57,266 bases of DNA, from the NCBI GenBank assembly GCA_005881275.1, contig VBEF01000040.1:1-57266 (forward strand), in the 5' to 3' direction. A program made the position numbers and the translations under genes. Below are positions 8,368 to 17,552 of this stretch, one piece after another (position 1 is the stretch's first letter; every line of letters begins with the position of its first letter). Below the pieces are notes generated by a model, which was not told where the DNA came from, did no database searches, and saw nothing but the letters and a program-made list of their open reading frames with translations. This stretch comes from Chloroflexota bacterium. Lineage in GTDB: Bacteria > Chloroflexota > Dormibacteria > Dormibacterales > Dormibacteraceae.

Positions 8368-9213
8368 CTAGGTCGCCAGGCGTTTCAACACCGAGACCTG
8401 CTCCGCGTCGGGACCGCCACCGGCGCCAGGCACCTCGAGGATGAAAGGAAGCCTGGCGAGCCTCGGTTCGTGCAGCAGCGCGCGGAAGCCTTCCTCGCCG
8501 ATCTGACCGTCCCCGATGTTCGCGTGGCGGTCGCGGTTGGAGCCAAGGCCGGTGACCGAGTCGTTGCAGTGGATGACGTCGACTCGATTCAAACCGATCA
8601 CCCGGTCGAGCTCATCCAGAGTCTTCTTCACCTCTGCCTGCGTGCGCTCGTCGTAACCCGAGGCAAACGCGTGGCAGGTGTCGTAGCAGACCGCGACTCG
8701 CTTGTCGTTGTCGAGCGCGTCCAGCATCTGGCGGATCTCTTCGAACCGTGCTCCTACGCAGCCGCCAAGACCGGCATTGTTTTCGATCAGGAGCCTTGCG
8801 CTCTTGGGATCGGCTCTTTCGAGCACGTGCTGGAGGTGCTCGGTGATCGACGGCAGGCGCGCTTCGAAGCCGGCGCCTTTGTGCGAGCCGGTATGGAAGA
8901 TGACGCCGTCGACGCCAAGGTCGTCGGCCGCTTTCAGATAACCGGCCAGCGTGCTCTCTGATCGCTGGCGAAGCGTGGGGTCATCGCCGGCCAGGTTGAT
9001 CAGATAAACCGCGTGAAAGTAAAAGGGCGGATGGCCGTGCTTGGCGGCCGCTTCCTTGAACGTCGCGATCCGATTCTCGTCGAGCTTCGGCGACCCCCAG
9101 AACCCTGGCGGAGTAGGGTGGATCTGTATGGATTCCGCCCCCATCGCCTTGGCGCGCTCAAACGCAAGGTGCAGCCCGCCGGACGAATCGACGTGAGCTC
9201 CAAGAACCGGCAT
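8368..9213 (-). CDS. nfo: Endonuclease IV (AP endonuclease)
   Basis: This 281-residue TIM-barrel enzyme cleaves DNA at abasic sites in base excision repair. Visible family motifs are GAHVDSSGGL at the N-terminus, FHTGSHKG, LIENNAGLGGCVG, VCYDTCHAFASGYD, HCNDS and the terminal LEVPG. These carry the histidine, glutamate and aspartate ligands of the trinuclear zinc site. The length matches the family. It is divergent from the MocA-like gene with 60 bases between starts, and gerW follows on the same strand. Confidence 0.92.
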   Translation of the reverse strand: MPVLGAHVDSSGGLHLAFERAKAMGAESIQIHPTPPGFWGSPKLDENRIATFKEAAAKHGHPPFYFHAVYLINLAGDDPTLRQRSESTLAGYLKAADDLGVDGVIFHTGSHKGAGFEARLPSITEHLQHVLERADPKSARLLIENNAGLGGCVGARFEEIRQMLDALDNDKRVAVCYDTCHAFASGYDERTQAEVKKTLDELDRVIGLNRVDVIHCNDSVTGLGSNRDRHANIGDGQIGEEGFRALLHEPRLARLPFILEVPGAGGGPDAEQVSVLKRLAT

Positions 9214-9273
9214 TCAAGAGAGAGTAATTCGGGTCCCATCTGGCATGCTGACCGGGCTTTGTCAGTCTTCGTG

Positions 9274-10197
9274 ATGGGCGACCTTGACCTTGCCGTCAGA
9301 GGCCGCACGTATCGCGAACCTGACGGGCCGCACTCGATGGTGGTGCGCGGCCGCGACCTGGACTCCGCGCTCCAGCATGTGACCGCGAGGAGCGACTGTC
9401 GCTCGGTCGCGGTTGTCGGTTTGCCGGAGCAGGTTCCAGACATGACGCCGCTGATCGGAAAGCGCCTTCTCCTGGTCGACGGCGACAGCGGGCGGCTGCG
9501 CGAGTTTGCTGAGGTGGCCATCCGCGCGGGCATCGAGGTCGAATGGATCCGCTCCGCGCGTCCGCCCTTTGAGCGGCTGGCCGCCGCGCTGCTGCCCGTG
9601 GGCGGCATCGTTCTCGCCGCGGGCCGGAGCTCGCGGATGCCCGGATCCCAAAAGCTCCTGCTCGATATCGACGGTGTGCCGATGGTGCGGCACGTGCTCG
9701 AGGCGGCGTCAGAGGGCGGCTGTCACCAAACTGTCGTCGTCTACGCGGAGGACGATGTGAAGCGCGCGATCAACGGTCGCGCCGAGCTCGTCTACAACGC
9801 GAAGGCGCAAACGGGCATGGCGTCGTCAATGCAAGCAGGCTTGCGGGCGATGCGTCCGGAGATCGAGGCCGCGATGGTGGTTCTCGGTGACCAGCCGCTG
9901 GTCGGGTCACGCACCGTCGCGACCCTGCTGCGGGCCTGGCGGCGCGAGGGCTCTCGACCCGCGGTCGCGGCTTCGAGCGCCGACGGGTGGGCGCCCCCGG
10001 TCATCCTTTCGCGCGAGCTCTGGGGCGACCTCTTTGCCCTCAAAGGAGACGCCGGCGCGCGGCAGGTGCTGCAGGGAAGGTCGGAGCTGATCGACATCGT
10101 TCCCGCGCCGGGCCGTTCGGACGATATCGACACGCCAGACGACTACACCAAGATCGTCAAGCTGTTTCCGCGCCGCCGCCCTCGCCAGCGCGCCTAG
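9274..10197 (+). CDS. MocA/MobA-like nucleotidyltransferase with N-terminal extension
   Basis: The C-terminal 200 residues are a MobA-like NTP transferase: [20 protein letters not shown], then [10 protein letters not shown] and [16 protein letters not shown]. In MocA, such a domain adds CMP to molybdopterin, the cofactor form used by cox enzymes, so it probably serves the neighbouring cluster. About 105 residues of an unrecognised domain precede it ([14 protein letters not shown] to [10 protein letters not shown]). That makes the protein longer than the usual 190-200-residue MocA. ATG at 9274 or GTG at 9271 is the start; the frame further upstream is antisense to nfo. Confidence 0.82.
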   Translation: MGDLDLAVRGRTYREPDGPHSMVVRGRDLDSALQHVTARSDCRSVAVVGLPEQVPDMTPLIGKRLLLVDGDSGRLREFAEVAIRAGIEVEWIRSARPPFERLAAALLPVGGIVLAAGRSSRMPGSQKLLLDIDGVPMVRHVLEAASEGGCHQTVVVYAEDDVKRAINGRAELVYNAKAQTGMASSMQAGLRAMRPEIEAAMVVLGDQPLVGSRTVATLLRAWRREGSRPAVAASSADGWAPPVILSRELWGDLFALKGDAGARQVLQGRSELIDIVPAPGRSDDIDTPDDYTKIVKLFPRRRPRQRA

Positions 10198-10224
10198 ACC
10201 GGCCCCCGGATCTCTGTCCGGCGT

Positions 10225-10240
10225 ACCATCTGAAGATGGT
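10225..10240. promoter_or_regulatory. Perfect palindrome upstream of menB
   Basis: ACCATCT (10225-10231) and AGATGGT (10234-10240) form a perfect dyad with a 2-base spacer, 28 bases before the menB start. It could be a regulator site or a short RNA hairpin. No matching copy was noticed elsewhere in the window. Confidence 0.4.
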
Positions 10241-10267
10241 GCTAGTGATCGCTCTAGGAGTGATGAC

Positions 10268-11098
10268 TTGAAAGATCAGGCGGTCTCGCGCTGGAAGAGC
10301 TCAGGCGACTACGACGACATCGTCTATGCGACGTGGGACGGCATCGCCAAGATCACGATCAACCGTCCCGAGGTCCGCAACGCTTTCCGCCCGCTGACCG
10401 TGGTCGAGATGGCGAAGGCGTTCGAGGTCGCGCGCGACGACCCCCAGGTCGGCGTGGTCATCCTGACCGGGGCCGGCACTGAAGCGTTCTGCTCGGGCGG
10501 CGACCAGCGTGTGCGCGGGGAAGACGGCTATGTCGATGCCGGCGGCACCGGCCGGCTGAACGTGCTCGACCTCCAGGTTCAGATCAGACGCCTGCCCAAG
10601 CCGGTCATCGCGATGGTGGCGGGCTACGCGATCGGCGGGGGCCATGTGCTCCATGTGGTGTGCGACCTGACCATCGCCGCAGACAACGCGCGTTTCGGAC
10701 AGACCGGGCCCCGAGTGGGCAGTTTCGACGGAGGCTATGGCGCGGGTCTGCTCGCGCGGATCGTGGGGCAGAAAAAGGCGCGGGAGATCTGGTTCCTTTG
10801 CGAGCAGTACGACGCGCAGCAAGCGCTCCACATGGGGCTCGTCAACAAGGTGGTTCCGCTGGCCGACCTCGAAAAGGAAACAGTCGTATGGTGCCGCCGG
10901 ATGCTGGAGCTCAGCCCGCTCGCGCTGCGCATGCTCAAGGCCGGCCTCAACGCCGCTGACGACGGGCTCGCGGGGATCCAGCAGCTGGCCGGTGACGCAA
11001 CCCTCCTCTACTACATGAGCGAGGAAGCGCAGGAAGGCCGGGACGCTTACGTCCAGAAACGCAAACCGAACTTCGCGAAGTTTCCGAAACGGCCGTAA
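10268..11098 (+). CDS. menB: 1,4-dihydroxy-2-naphthoyl-CoA synthase
   Basis: This 276-residue crotonase-fold enzyme closes the second ring in menaquinone synthesis, turning o-succinylbenzoyl-CoA into dihydroxynaphthoyl-CoA. MenB signatures are [11 protein letters not shown], the oxyanion loop [27 protein letters not shown] and the active-site VGSFDGGYG. The C-terminal [16 protein letters not shown] is also characteristic. The start is TTG at 10268, with AGGAG at 10256-10260; the nearby ATG at 10263 meets a stop at once. menA follows with a 1-base overlap. Confidence 0.94.
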   Translation: MKDQAVSRWKSSGDYDDIVYATWDGIAKITINRPEVRNAFRPLTVVEMAKAFEVARDDPQVGVVILTGAGTEAFCSGGDQRVRGEDGYVDAGGTGRLNVLDLQVQIRRLPKPVIAMVAGYAIGGGHVLHVVCDLTIAADNARFGQTGPRVGSFDGGYGAGLLARIVGQKKAREIWFLCEQYDAQQALHMGLVNKVVPLADLEKETVVWCRRMLELSPLALRMLKAGLNAADDGLAGIQQLAGDATLLYYMSEEAQEGRDAYVQKRKPNFAKFPKRP

Positions 11099-12000
11099 TG
11101 GTCACCGCAGCCCCGAGGCTCAGCACCACGCAGGTGTGGTGGTCGGCGGTGCGACCCGCGACGCTGGCGGCTTCGGTCGCGCCCGTGCTGACCGCGACTG
11201 CGATCGCGGTCCATCTGGATGGCGTGCGCTGGGCCGCGGGACTGGGCGCGCTCGTGGTCGCGTTGAGCATCCAGCTCGGCGTGAACTTCGCCAACGACTA
11301 CTCGGATTTCGTGCGCGGCGCGGACGTGAATCGTGTCGGGCCCGTGCGCGCAGCCTCGTCGGGTGTGGTTCAGCCAGGGCACGTTCGGAGTGCAGCGATC
11401 GCCGCATTCGGCATCGCGGGAGTCGTCGGGCTTGCATTGAGCGTCGCGTTTGGCTTACCGCTCCTCATCATCGGGGCGGCTTGTCTTCTCGCCGGCTGGC
11501 TGTACACCGGCGGACCGCGCCCGTATGGCTACCTGGGCCTCGGCGAAGTCTTCGTGTTCATCTTCTTTGGCCTCGTCGCGACATTGGGAACCTATTACGT
11601 GGAGACGGCCCGCCTCACGCCGCTGCCGATCACTTTGCTGATGTCGTGCGCGATGGGTTTTCTGGCGACGGCGATCCTGGTCCTCAACAACCTCCGCGAC
11701 ATCGCCACCGACCTGGCGGCCGGCAAGCGGACGCTGGCCACGCGGATTGGGCGCGAGCGAACGCGCATCCTGCTCCTCCTTCTGGTCTCCGCGGCATTCG
11801 CGATGCCCGTCCTGCTTTTGATTACGCAAGGCGCAAGTCCGACGGTGTTGCTGGTTCTGCTGGCCATTCCAATCGCGGCGGTTCCGGTGCGACTCGCGTT
11901 CGGCAGCACGGCCGCCTCCGACCTTGTTCGCGCGCTCAAGCGCATGGCCGCCGCCCAGCTCATCTATGCGCTGCTGTTCACGCTGGGGGTTCTGCTGTGA
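11098..12000 (+). CDS. menA: 1,4-dihydroxy-2-naphthoate polyprenyltransferase
   Basis: This 300-residue membrane enzyme of the UbiA family adds the polyprenyl chain to dihydroxynaphthoate, giving demethylmenaquinone. The two aspartate-rich motifs are NDYSDFVRGAD and NNLRDIATDLAAGKRTLA. About eight to nine hydrophobic segments alternate with short loops, and YTGGPRPYGYLGLGEVFVF is typical of MenA. The ATG overlaps the menB stop (TAATG), so the two genes are translationally coupled. Confidence 0.94.
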   Translation: MVTAAPRLSTTQVWWSAVRPATLAASVAPVLTATAIAVHLDGVRWAAGLGALVVALSIQLGVNFANDYSDFVRGADVNRVGPVRAASSGVVQPGHVRSAAIAAFGIAGVVGLALSVAFGLPLLIIGAACLLAGWLYTGGPRPYGYLGLGEVFVFIFFGLVATLGTYYVETARLTPLPITLLMSCAMGFLATAILVLNNLRDIATDLAAGKRTLATRIGRERTRILLLLLVSAAFAMPVLLLITQGASPTVLLVLLAIPIAAVPVRLAFGSTAASDLVRALKRMAAAQLIYALLFTLGVLL

Positions 12001-12215
12001 GACCCGCCCTCATCGATGCCCGACGCCCGTCGGACGTTGCCCGGGCCGTCGAGCGCCTGATCCGTGACGGGCACCGAAGGTTCGTGCTGCAACGCATCGA
12101 CCACGGCGGGATGCTCGACCTGGAGCGACTCGGCGCCGCGCGTTACGTGGCGGGGCTTCAGTCGACAGTCGAGCTAGAGGCGGAGACGCCGGCCGCGGTC
12201 GCCGCGGCCAGGTGA
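11997..12215 (+). CDS. Small unknown protein coupled to menA
   Basis: GTG at 11997 overlaps the menA stop as GTGA, the same coupling used throughout the window. The frame codes for 72 residues, beginning MRPALIDARRPSDVARAVER and ending in an alanine-rich tail. Third codon positions are almost all G or C, as in real genes here. No family is recognised. The last 58 bases overlap the convergent menH gene. The short overlap and codon pattern favour a real gene, but it could be chance read-through. Confidence 0.5.
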   Translation: MRPALIDARRPSDVARAVERLIRDGHRRFVLQRIDHGGMLDLERLGAARYVAGLQSTVELEAETPAAVAAAR

Positions 12216-13000
12216 GAGGCGAGCAGGCGGGCAAACGCGTCTGGGCGCTCCTGATGCACGGCATGGCCGGCCCGGGGCACGATCTCGAACCGCCCGTTTG
12301 CCACCGTGGCCGCCAGCCTGCGCGCGGACGCGACGTAACCATGGTCAAGCTGTCCCGCGACGAAAGTGCAAGGGCAGCCCACGTGGGCGAGCTCGTCCCA
12401 GACCGGATCCATCGCGCCGGCTCCCATGCCTCGCAGCGAGCAGGCGAGTCCCGCGACGTGGTTCTGCAGCCGTTCCGCCCGCACCTGAGCGACGTATGCA
12501 GGCCCGCGGCGCTCCAGTCCGGTGAAGAGGGGAAGAGCGCCCCAGTAATCGACGAACGCCTCGATGCCATCGCTCTCGATGCGTTCCGCCAGGGCCTCGT
12601 CGCCGAGCCGGCGGCCCTCGCGTGCGCTGTCGTCGAGCCCGGCATGCGCGCCGATCGTGACGAGCGAGAGCACGCGCTCGGGACGGCGCGCCGCCACGTG
12701 AAGCGCCAGCCGCCCACCCATCGAGTAGCCCGCGAGGTGCGTCCGTTGGACCCCGAGCCCGTCCCAAAGGGCAAGCAGGTCCTCGGTGCAAGCGTCCATC
12801 GAGCATGGCGCGCCACGCGCCGTCTGCGTTTCGCCGTGGCCGCGAAGGTCGGGCACGATCCATCGCCAGCCTTCGGGGACCTTGGAGATGAGCTCGCGCC
12901 AGCTCCGTCCGCTCTGCGTGAAGCCGTGCAGCAGGGTGACCGGCGGACCGGCGCCGGCCACAAAGTAGCTCAGCTTTACGTCCTCACGCTCCAGAATCAC
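12158..13000 (-). CDS. menH: MenH-like alpha/beta hydrolase (SHCHC synthase)
   Basis: This 280-residue alpha/beta hydrolase carries MenH features: LLHGFTQSGRSW, the nucleophile elbow GYSMGGRLALHVA with its serine, and the terminal GHAVHQERPDAFARLL histidine. MenH removes pyruvate from SEPHCHC during menaquinone synthesis. The position beside menD supports this call. GTG at 13000 is the start, and only 11 bases separate it from the divergent menD start. A second hydrolase lies between menD and menF, so which one is the true MenH is not fully settled. Confidence 0.82.
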   Translation of the reverse strand: MILEREDVKLSYFVAGAGPPVTLLHGFTQSGRSWRELISKVPEGWRWIVPDLRGHGETQTARGAPCSMDACTEDLLALWDGLGVQRTHLAGYSMGGRLALHVAARRPERVLSLVTIGAHAGLDDSAREGRRLGDEALAERIESDGIEAFVDYWGALPLFTGLERRGPAYVAQVRAERLQNHVAGLACSLRGMGAGAMDPVWDELAHVGCPCTFVAGQLDHGYVASARRLAATVANGRFEIVPRAGHAVHQERPDAFARLLASHLAAATAAGVSASSSTVD

Positions 13001-13011
13001 GATTCGATCCT

Positions 13012-14691
13012 ATGTCGGATGTAGCGCAGTCCTTTGCCGCCACCTTCGTCGACGAGCTCGCGGCGCAGGGCGTCGAGTTCGCTTGCGTCTCGCCGGGATC
13101 GCGCTCCGCGCCGGTGGCCATGGCCATGCAGCGCCATCCACGAATCAAGGTCATCGTCCATATCGACGAGCGATGCGGCTCTTTCTTTGCAGTGGGCCTG
13201 GGCAAAGCGACCGGAAAGCCCGCGGTCGTGCTCACAACATCGGGGACCGCGGCGGCGGAGCTTCATCCCGCGGTCGTCGAGGCGGCCTACTCGCGCACGC
13301 CGCTCATCGTCGTCACGGCGGATCGTCCGCCGGAGCTACAAGGAGTGGGGGCCAACCAGGCGATCGACCAACAGCGTCTGTTCGGCACCGCCGCGAAGTG
13401 GTTCGTCGATCCCGGAGTGCCGGTCGACATGCCGAACGCCGCGCATGTGTGGCGGCGTCTCGCGGCGCGAGCCGTCGCGGAGGCGGCGGCCGGCCCTGTG
13501 CATCTGAACCTGCCATTTCGAGAGCCCCTGGTTCCGCCCCCTGGCGAGGTCCCGGTGGCGGAACCCGCTCCTCAGCAGGCGCTGACCGGCGGCCGGCTGC
13601 TGCCGAGCCAGGCCCAGCTTGCCTCGCTGGCCTCCGCGCTACAGCGCTCGCAGCGGCCGCTGGTTGTGGTGGGCGAGATGCGGGATGGGGAACGGCTCGC
13701 GCCTGCCCTGCATCGCCTCGGCCTGCCGCTGCTTGCGGAACCGACGTCGCAGCTCCGCCGCGCGGAGGCAGGCGCCGCGGTCGAGTCCTACGAAGCTCTC
13801 TTGCGCGCCGGCTGGTCGCTCCAGCACGGACCCGATCTTGTGATCCGGCTCGGCGCCACGCCGACGTCGCGGGTTTTGAACCGCTGGCTCGCCGCCGCCG
13901 CGGCGCCGACGTTCCTCATCGACCCCGACCGCGCGTGGCGGGACCAGGACCACGTCGCGACGAACGTCATGGTGTGCGACCCCCAGCCGCTGCTCGAGGC
14001 GCTGCCGCCGGTCGACCGTTCGGCCTGGCGTGACCAGTGGCTCGGCGCGGGCAAGCGAGCCACCGCGGCCATCGCGGCGACGCTGGTCTCGACGCCACTC
14101 CACGAGGGACACGTCGCCCGGGCCCTCAGCGCACGCCTTCCCGACCCCGGCCAGGTCTTCATCGGCTCGAGCATGCCAATCCGCGCGGCCGACAGCTTCT
14201 GGCCGCTGGCCCGGCCACAGCAGCGCTTCTTCGGCAACCGCGGCGCGAGCGGGATCGACGGATTGGTGTCGAGCGGGCTGGGAGTCGCGACCGGCCGCGA
14301 CTCGGTGCCGACCGTCCTGCTCCTCGGCGACCTGTCGCTTTATCACGACATGAACGGTCTCTGGGCGCTGCAGCGGCACGGCATCAGGGCGACGCTTGTG
14401 GTGTGCGACAACAACGGCGGCGGCGTCTTCAACTTTCTGCCGCAGGCCGAGCACCACGATGTTTTCGAGGAGATCTTCGCCACACCGCTGGGCCTGGACC
14501 TATCGCAGGTCGCGCGGCTGTACGGACTGGTCTACAGCCCGGTCTCCGATCGCTCCGGTCTCGAGCCCGCGCTCGCCGACGCGGTCGCCGCACCGACGCC
14601 GACCATGGTCGTGGTGCGCTTCAAGCGCGAGGACAGCGTCAACGGACACCGACTGTGCTGGGAGGCGGCGGCCTCAGCGCTCAAGAGCTAA
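13012..14691 (+). CDS. menD: SEPHCHC synthase
   Basis: This 559-residue thiamine diphosphate enzyme joins isochorismate and 2-oxoglutarate in menaquinone synthesis. The N-terminus CVSPGSRSAPVAMAM, the cofactor glutamate region HIDERCGSFFAVGLGKATG, GTAAAELHPAV and VTADRPPELQGVGANQAIDQ are diagnostic. The ThDP/metal motif GDLSLYHDMNGL and NNGGGVFNFLPQ complete the C-terminal domain. Length matches the family. It is divergent from menH and converges on the hydrolase at 14688 with a 4-base overlap. Confidence 0.95.
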   Translation: MSDVAQSFAATFVDELAAQGVEFACVSPGSRSAPVAMAMQRHPRIKVIVHIDERCGSFFAVGLGKATGKPAVVLTTSGTAAAELHPAVVEAAYSRTPLIVVTADRPPELQGVGANQAIDQQRLFGTAAKWFVDPGVPVDMPNAAHVWRRLAARAVAEAAAGPVHLNLPFREPLVPPPGEVPVAEPAPQQALTGGRLLPSQAQLASLASALQRSQRPLVVVGEMRDGERLAPALHRLGLPLLAEPTSQLRRAEAGAAVESYEALLRAGWSLQHGPDLVIRLGATPTSRVLNRWLAAAAAPTFLIDPDRAWRDQDHVATNVMVCDPQPLLEALPPVDRSAWRDQWLGAGKRATAAIAATLVSTPLHEGHVARALSARLPDPGQVFIGSSMPIRAADSFWPLARPQQRFFGNRGASGIDGLVSSGLGVATGRDSVPTVLLLGDLSLYHDMNGLWALQRHGIRATLVVCDNNGGGVFNFLPQAEHHDVFEEIFATPLGLDLSQVARLYGLVYSPVSDRSGLEPALADAVAAPTPTMVVVRFKREDSVNGHRLCWEAAASALKS

Positions 14692-15479
14692 TCCGCCAGG
14701 AGAAAGTCGAGGACCAGGCGGTTGAACTCCTCCGGGTGCTCGAGGTTGGGCAGATGCGCGGAGTCGTGGATGACCGCCTTCTTCGCGTGCGGCACCTTCT
14801 CCATCAGAAGGTCGACCGCGTGGAAGATCGTCGGCACGTCCTCATCGCCAACGATGACCAGGACCGGTGCCGTGATCTCATGCAAGCGCTCAGCCGCCGG
14901 TGGATTGAGGTCAGGCGACGGCGCGCTCTCCCAGTCGATGCGAAGGTTTGGTCCGTTCATCTTGAGAAACAGGTCTCGGAGGGGCTCCTTCACGTAGCCG
15001 CGGCGGCGGCGTGGCCCGTCGAGAAAGAGGTGCATCTCCGCCAGGTTCTGGGCATCGATGTTTCCGGACTCCTCCGCGGCCTTGGCTTCGGCGAAGACCT
15101 CCGGATACTTCGTGCCGAAATTCGCGCCGCCGATGGCCGGGCCCACGAGCACGAGCTTGGAGATCCGGTCCGGGTGCTCCAGCGCGAAGTCGATGGCCAG
15201 CATCGCCCCGAGTGAGCATCCGATCAGGTGTACCGGCTTCAGATGCAGCCGCTCGATCAGCCCGAGGATATCGGCGATCGGAGACCATCGCTCCGGCGGA
15301 AGCTCAGAGCTGCCAAAGCCCCTTACTTCGGGAGCGATGACGTCGAACTGGTGCGCGAATGCACCGATCTGGGGCTCCCACATCCGCACGTCTGCGATCC
15401 CGGCGTGCAGCAGGATCAGCGGGAGCCCTGCGCCCGCGCGCTCGTAATGGATGCGCGCGCCGTTGATGGTGGCGTCCAT
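14688..15479 (-). CDS. Alpha/beta hydrolase in men cluster
   Basis: The 263-residue protein is an alpha/beta hydrolase with the elbow GCSLGAML (catalytic serine), acid GDEDVP and histidine in DSAHLPNLEHP. It resembles 3-oxoadipate enol-lactonase-type enzymes more than MenH. ATG at 15479 overlaps the menF stop as ATGA, so it is coupled to menF. A start further upstream at 15674 would only add frame running through menF. It could be a second MenH, a thioesterase acting on dihydroxynaphthoyl-CoA, or an unrelated lactonase. None can be chosen from sequence alone. Confidence 0.82.
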   Translation of the reverse strand: MDATINGARIHYERAGAGLPLILLHAGIADVRMWEPQIGAFAHQFDVIAPEVRGFGSSELPPERWSPIADILGLIERLHLKPVHLIGCSLGAMLAIDFALEHPDRISKLVLVGPAIGGANFGTKYPEVFAEAKAAEESGNIDAQNLAEMHLFLDGPRRRRGYVKEPLRDLFLKMNGPNLRIDWESAPSPDLNPPAAERLHEITAPVLVIVGDEDVPTIFHAVDLLMEKVPHAKKAVIHDSAHLPNLEHPEEFNRLVLDFLLAD

Positions 15480-16783
15480 CAGATCAATGCGGTGAGGAGT
15501 GCTTTGAACTTCAGCTCTGTTTCCTCGAGCTCGCGCGCGGGGTCGGAGTCCGGCATCACGCCGACGCCGGCATAGATTCGGGCTCCGTCCTCCCATAACA
15601 GCCCGCACCGCAACGCGATCGCGAGCTCGCCGTCGCCTCGCCCATCGATCCACCCGACCGCCCCGGCGTACCAACCGCGTTCCATGCCTTCGAGCTCGTC
15701 GATCAGCCCATCCGCCGCATCACGCGGCCACCCGCCGACCGCAGGGGTCGGATGCAACGCGGAAGCGAGCGTGAGCACGTCCGCGGGCGGTTCACGCAGT
15801 TGCGCGTCGACACTCGTCGCCAGGTGCTGGATGTTGGTGAAGCGCACGACCTCGGGTTCATGCGCTTCGACGTTTGATGCAAACGGACGCAACGCCTCGA
15901 CCACGAAGTTCGCCACCACGCGGTGCTCGACCGCATCCTTGACGCTTTGAGTCAGCTGTCGTGCGAGTCGTTCGTCCTCGGCGTCGGTCGCGCCGCGCGC
16001 GATCGAGCCCGCCATTGGCTGCGCGAACGCGTCGCTGCCCGACCGGCGGACCAATAGCTCGGGCGATGCACCGGCAAACGCGGTTCCGTCGGCTCCCGCG
16101 ATGAGATACGTGAAGCACGACGGATATGCGGCGCGCAAGCCGCGAAGAACCATCCCCGCGGAGACAACGCCGTCCCCTCGCGCCAGCACCTCTCGCGCGA
16201 GCACGACCTTCTCCGCATGACCCGCACGTAGCCGGGCCGCGACGGACTCCACGGCGGCGGTCCACGCGAGCGGGTTGCGGATCGGCGTCACCTCGAGGTG
16301 GCGGGCGGCGGGCGCACGCGCGGCCGGCGCTGACAGGTCAAGGAGCGATTCCGCATCGGGCGCGGCCGCCGTGATGAATGTCCGCCCGCGTCTCCGCCTG
16401 ACGGCGAGCGCCGGGACGCGAAATAGAAGCGACGGGAAACCCGACCACGCGCCGCCAGGATCGCGGTCCGGTCGGTAGGCGAACCCGCCGACCGCCACCG
16501 CCGCCGGCGGGCCGATGCGCCGCCACAGTCGGGACGCGCCGAGGATGCGGTCGTCACCCGACTCGTAATCGATTGTTTTGCCTTCTGCATCCTCCAGTGC
16601 CACACCACCCGTGGCTGAGACGATGTCGAAAGTCCGGCCGATCGCGGCCACGCTGACGGCGTCGGGCATCGGCCGTTCGATGAGCATCACCTCGTGCCCC
16701 GCGTCGCGAGCGGCGCTCACGAGATCGACCAGGTCGGGGTTGCGATCCAGCTCCCAGGACCGGACCGGAGCCGTCGTGATCAC
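15479..16783 (-). CDS. menF: Isochorismate synthase
   Basis: This 434-residue chorismate-binding enzyme makes isochorismate, the first committed step to menaquinone. Family motifs are KVVLAREVLARGDG, FAGASPELLVRR, SIARGATDAEDE, HPTPAVGGWPRDAA, ERGWYAGAVGW and GVGVMPDSDPARELEETE. GTG at 16783 is chosen because GGGGAGGAG lies 9 bases upstream at 16793-16801. The ATG at 16804 would place that ribosome binding site inside the gene. The merR-type gene lies upstream on the same strand. Confidence 0.9.
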   Translation of the reverse strand: MITTAPVRSWELDRNPDLVDLVSAARDAGHEVMLIERPMPDAVSVAAIGRTFDIVSATGGVALEDAEGKTIDYESGDDRILGASRLWRRIGPPAAVAVGGFAYRPDRDPGGAWSGFPSLLFRVPALAVRRRRGRTFITAAAPDAESLLDLSAPAARAPAARHLEVTPIRNPLAWTAAVESVAARLRAGHAEKVVLAREVLARGDGVVSAGMVLRGLRAAYPSCFTYLIAGADGTAFAGASPELLVRRSGSDAFAQPMAGSIARGATDAEDERLARQLTQSVKDAVEHRVVANFVVEALRPFASNVEAHEPEVVRFTNIQHLATSVDAQLREPPADVLTLASALHPTPAVGGWPRDAADGLIDELEGMERGWYAGAVGWIDGRGDGELAIALRCGLLWEDGARIYAGVGVMPDSDPARELEETELKFKALLTALI

Positions 16784-16856
16784 CCCGCGCCAACTCCTCC
16801 CCATTTCATGTGGAGGTGCCAGGCGAAGCCAGGCGGATGGGCGGCACCGGGGCTCT

Positions 16857-17552
16857 TCATCCCCGTTTCTCGATGTGCTCCCGCGCGGCGCGGATCAGCG
16901 TGCGCTCGAAGTGGTGGCGGACCAGAGTCCCGCTGGCCTCGAGCAGATCGTTGAAGGTCTGGAGCAGCTTGCGCTCCGCCGCCTCCGTCTCGCCGCCCTC
17001 GGCCTGGATCCGCTCGCGCACGTAGCGGTCGAACAGGTCCACCGCCTGACGCGCGGTGCGGTCCGTTGCCGCCGCGTGCTCTTTGCCCAGTTCCATCAAG
17101 GATCCGATCGGCACGCCGGCCGCGATCAGCTTCATGCCGGCCGCGATCGCCTCGAGGTCGTCGGCAGGGTAGAGCGGCTCATCGCCGCCTTCGACCGGGA
17201 CCAGCAGGCCCGCTTGCTGGAGGCTCTGAAGGAGCGGTTCGGCGACCCCGCTCCGCTCCGCGAGCTCGCTGAGGGTAAGCGTCTGCGGCGCGGCCGGTCG
17301 TGTGACCGCCGCGACCAGCGCCTCATCCGAGGCTTCGAGCTCGCCGGCGAGAAAGCGCTGGATCACGGTCAGGGTGAAGCCCTGCTGCTGGAGCTCCTTG
17401 ATCCTCTTCAGCCGCTCGACGTGGGTCTCGGCGTACCAGGTGACCCGGCCTTCCCGGCGCGGGGCGTCGAGGAGGCCTTTGCCCTGGTAGAAGCGGATCG
17501 TGTCGACGGCCACCCCGGCCGCCCGCGCCAACTGTTCGATCCGGTACTCCAT
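16857..17552 (-). CDS. MerR-family transcriptional regulator
   Basis: The 231-residue protein starts with a MerR winged-helix domain (EQLARAAGVAVDTIRFYQGKGLL, then VTWYAETHVERLKRIKELQ). A second helix-turn-helix-like segment is at about 92-140 (LTLSELAERSGVAEPLLQSL), and a helical effector region ends the protein. No cysteine metal site is seen. Two MerR-like motifs in tandem are less common. A 36-base dyad sits over the start codon, suggesting self-repression. The gene is upstream of menF on the same strand with a 73-base gap, so it may influence menF. Confidence 0.85.
   Translation of the reverse strand: MEYRIEQLARAAGVAVDTIRFYQGKGLLDAPRREGRVTWYAETHVERLKRIKELQQQGFTLTVIQRFLAGELEASDEALVAAVTRPAAPQTLTLSELAERSGVAEPLLQSLQQAGLLVPVEGGDEPLYPADDLEAIAAGMKLIAAGVPIGSLMELGKEHAAATDRTARQAVDLFDRYVRERIQAEGGETEAAERKLLQTFNDLLEASGTLVRHHFERTLIRAAREHIEKRG

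Noticed and set aside
9013..9273. An N-terminal extension of the MocA-like protein of about 87 residues
   Set aside because: The extra frame is antisense to nfo, and ATG 9274 gives a self-contained start in the intergenic gap.
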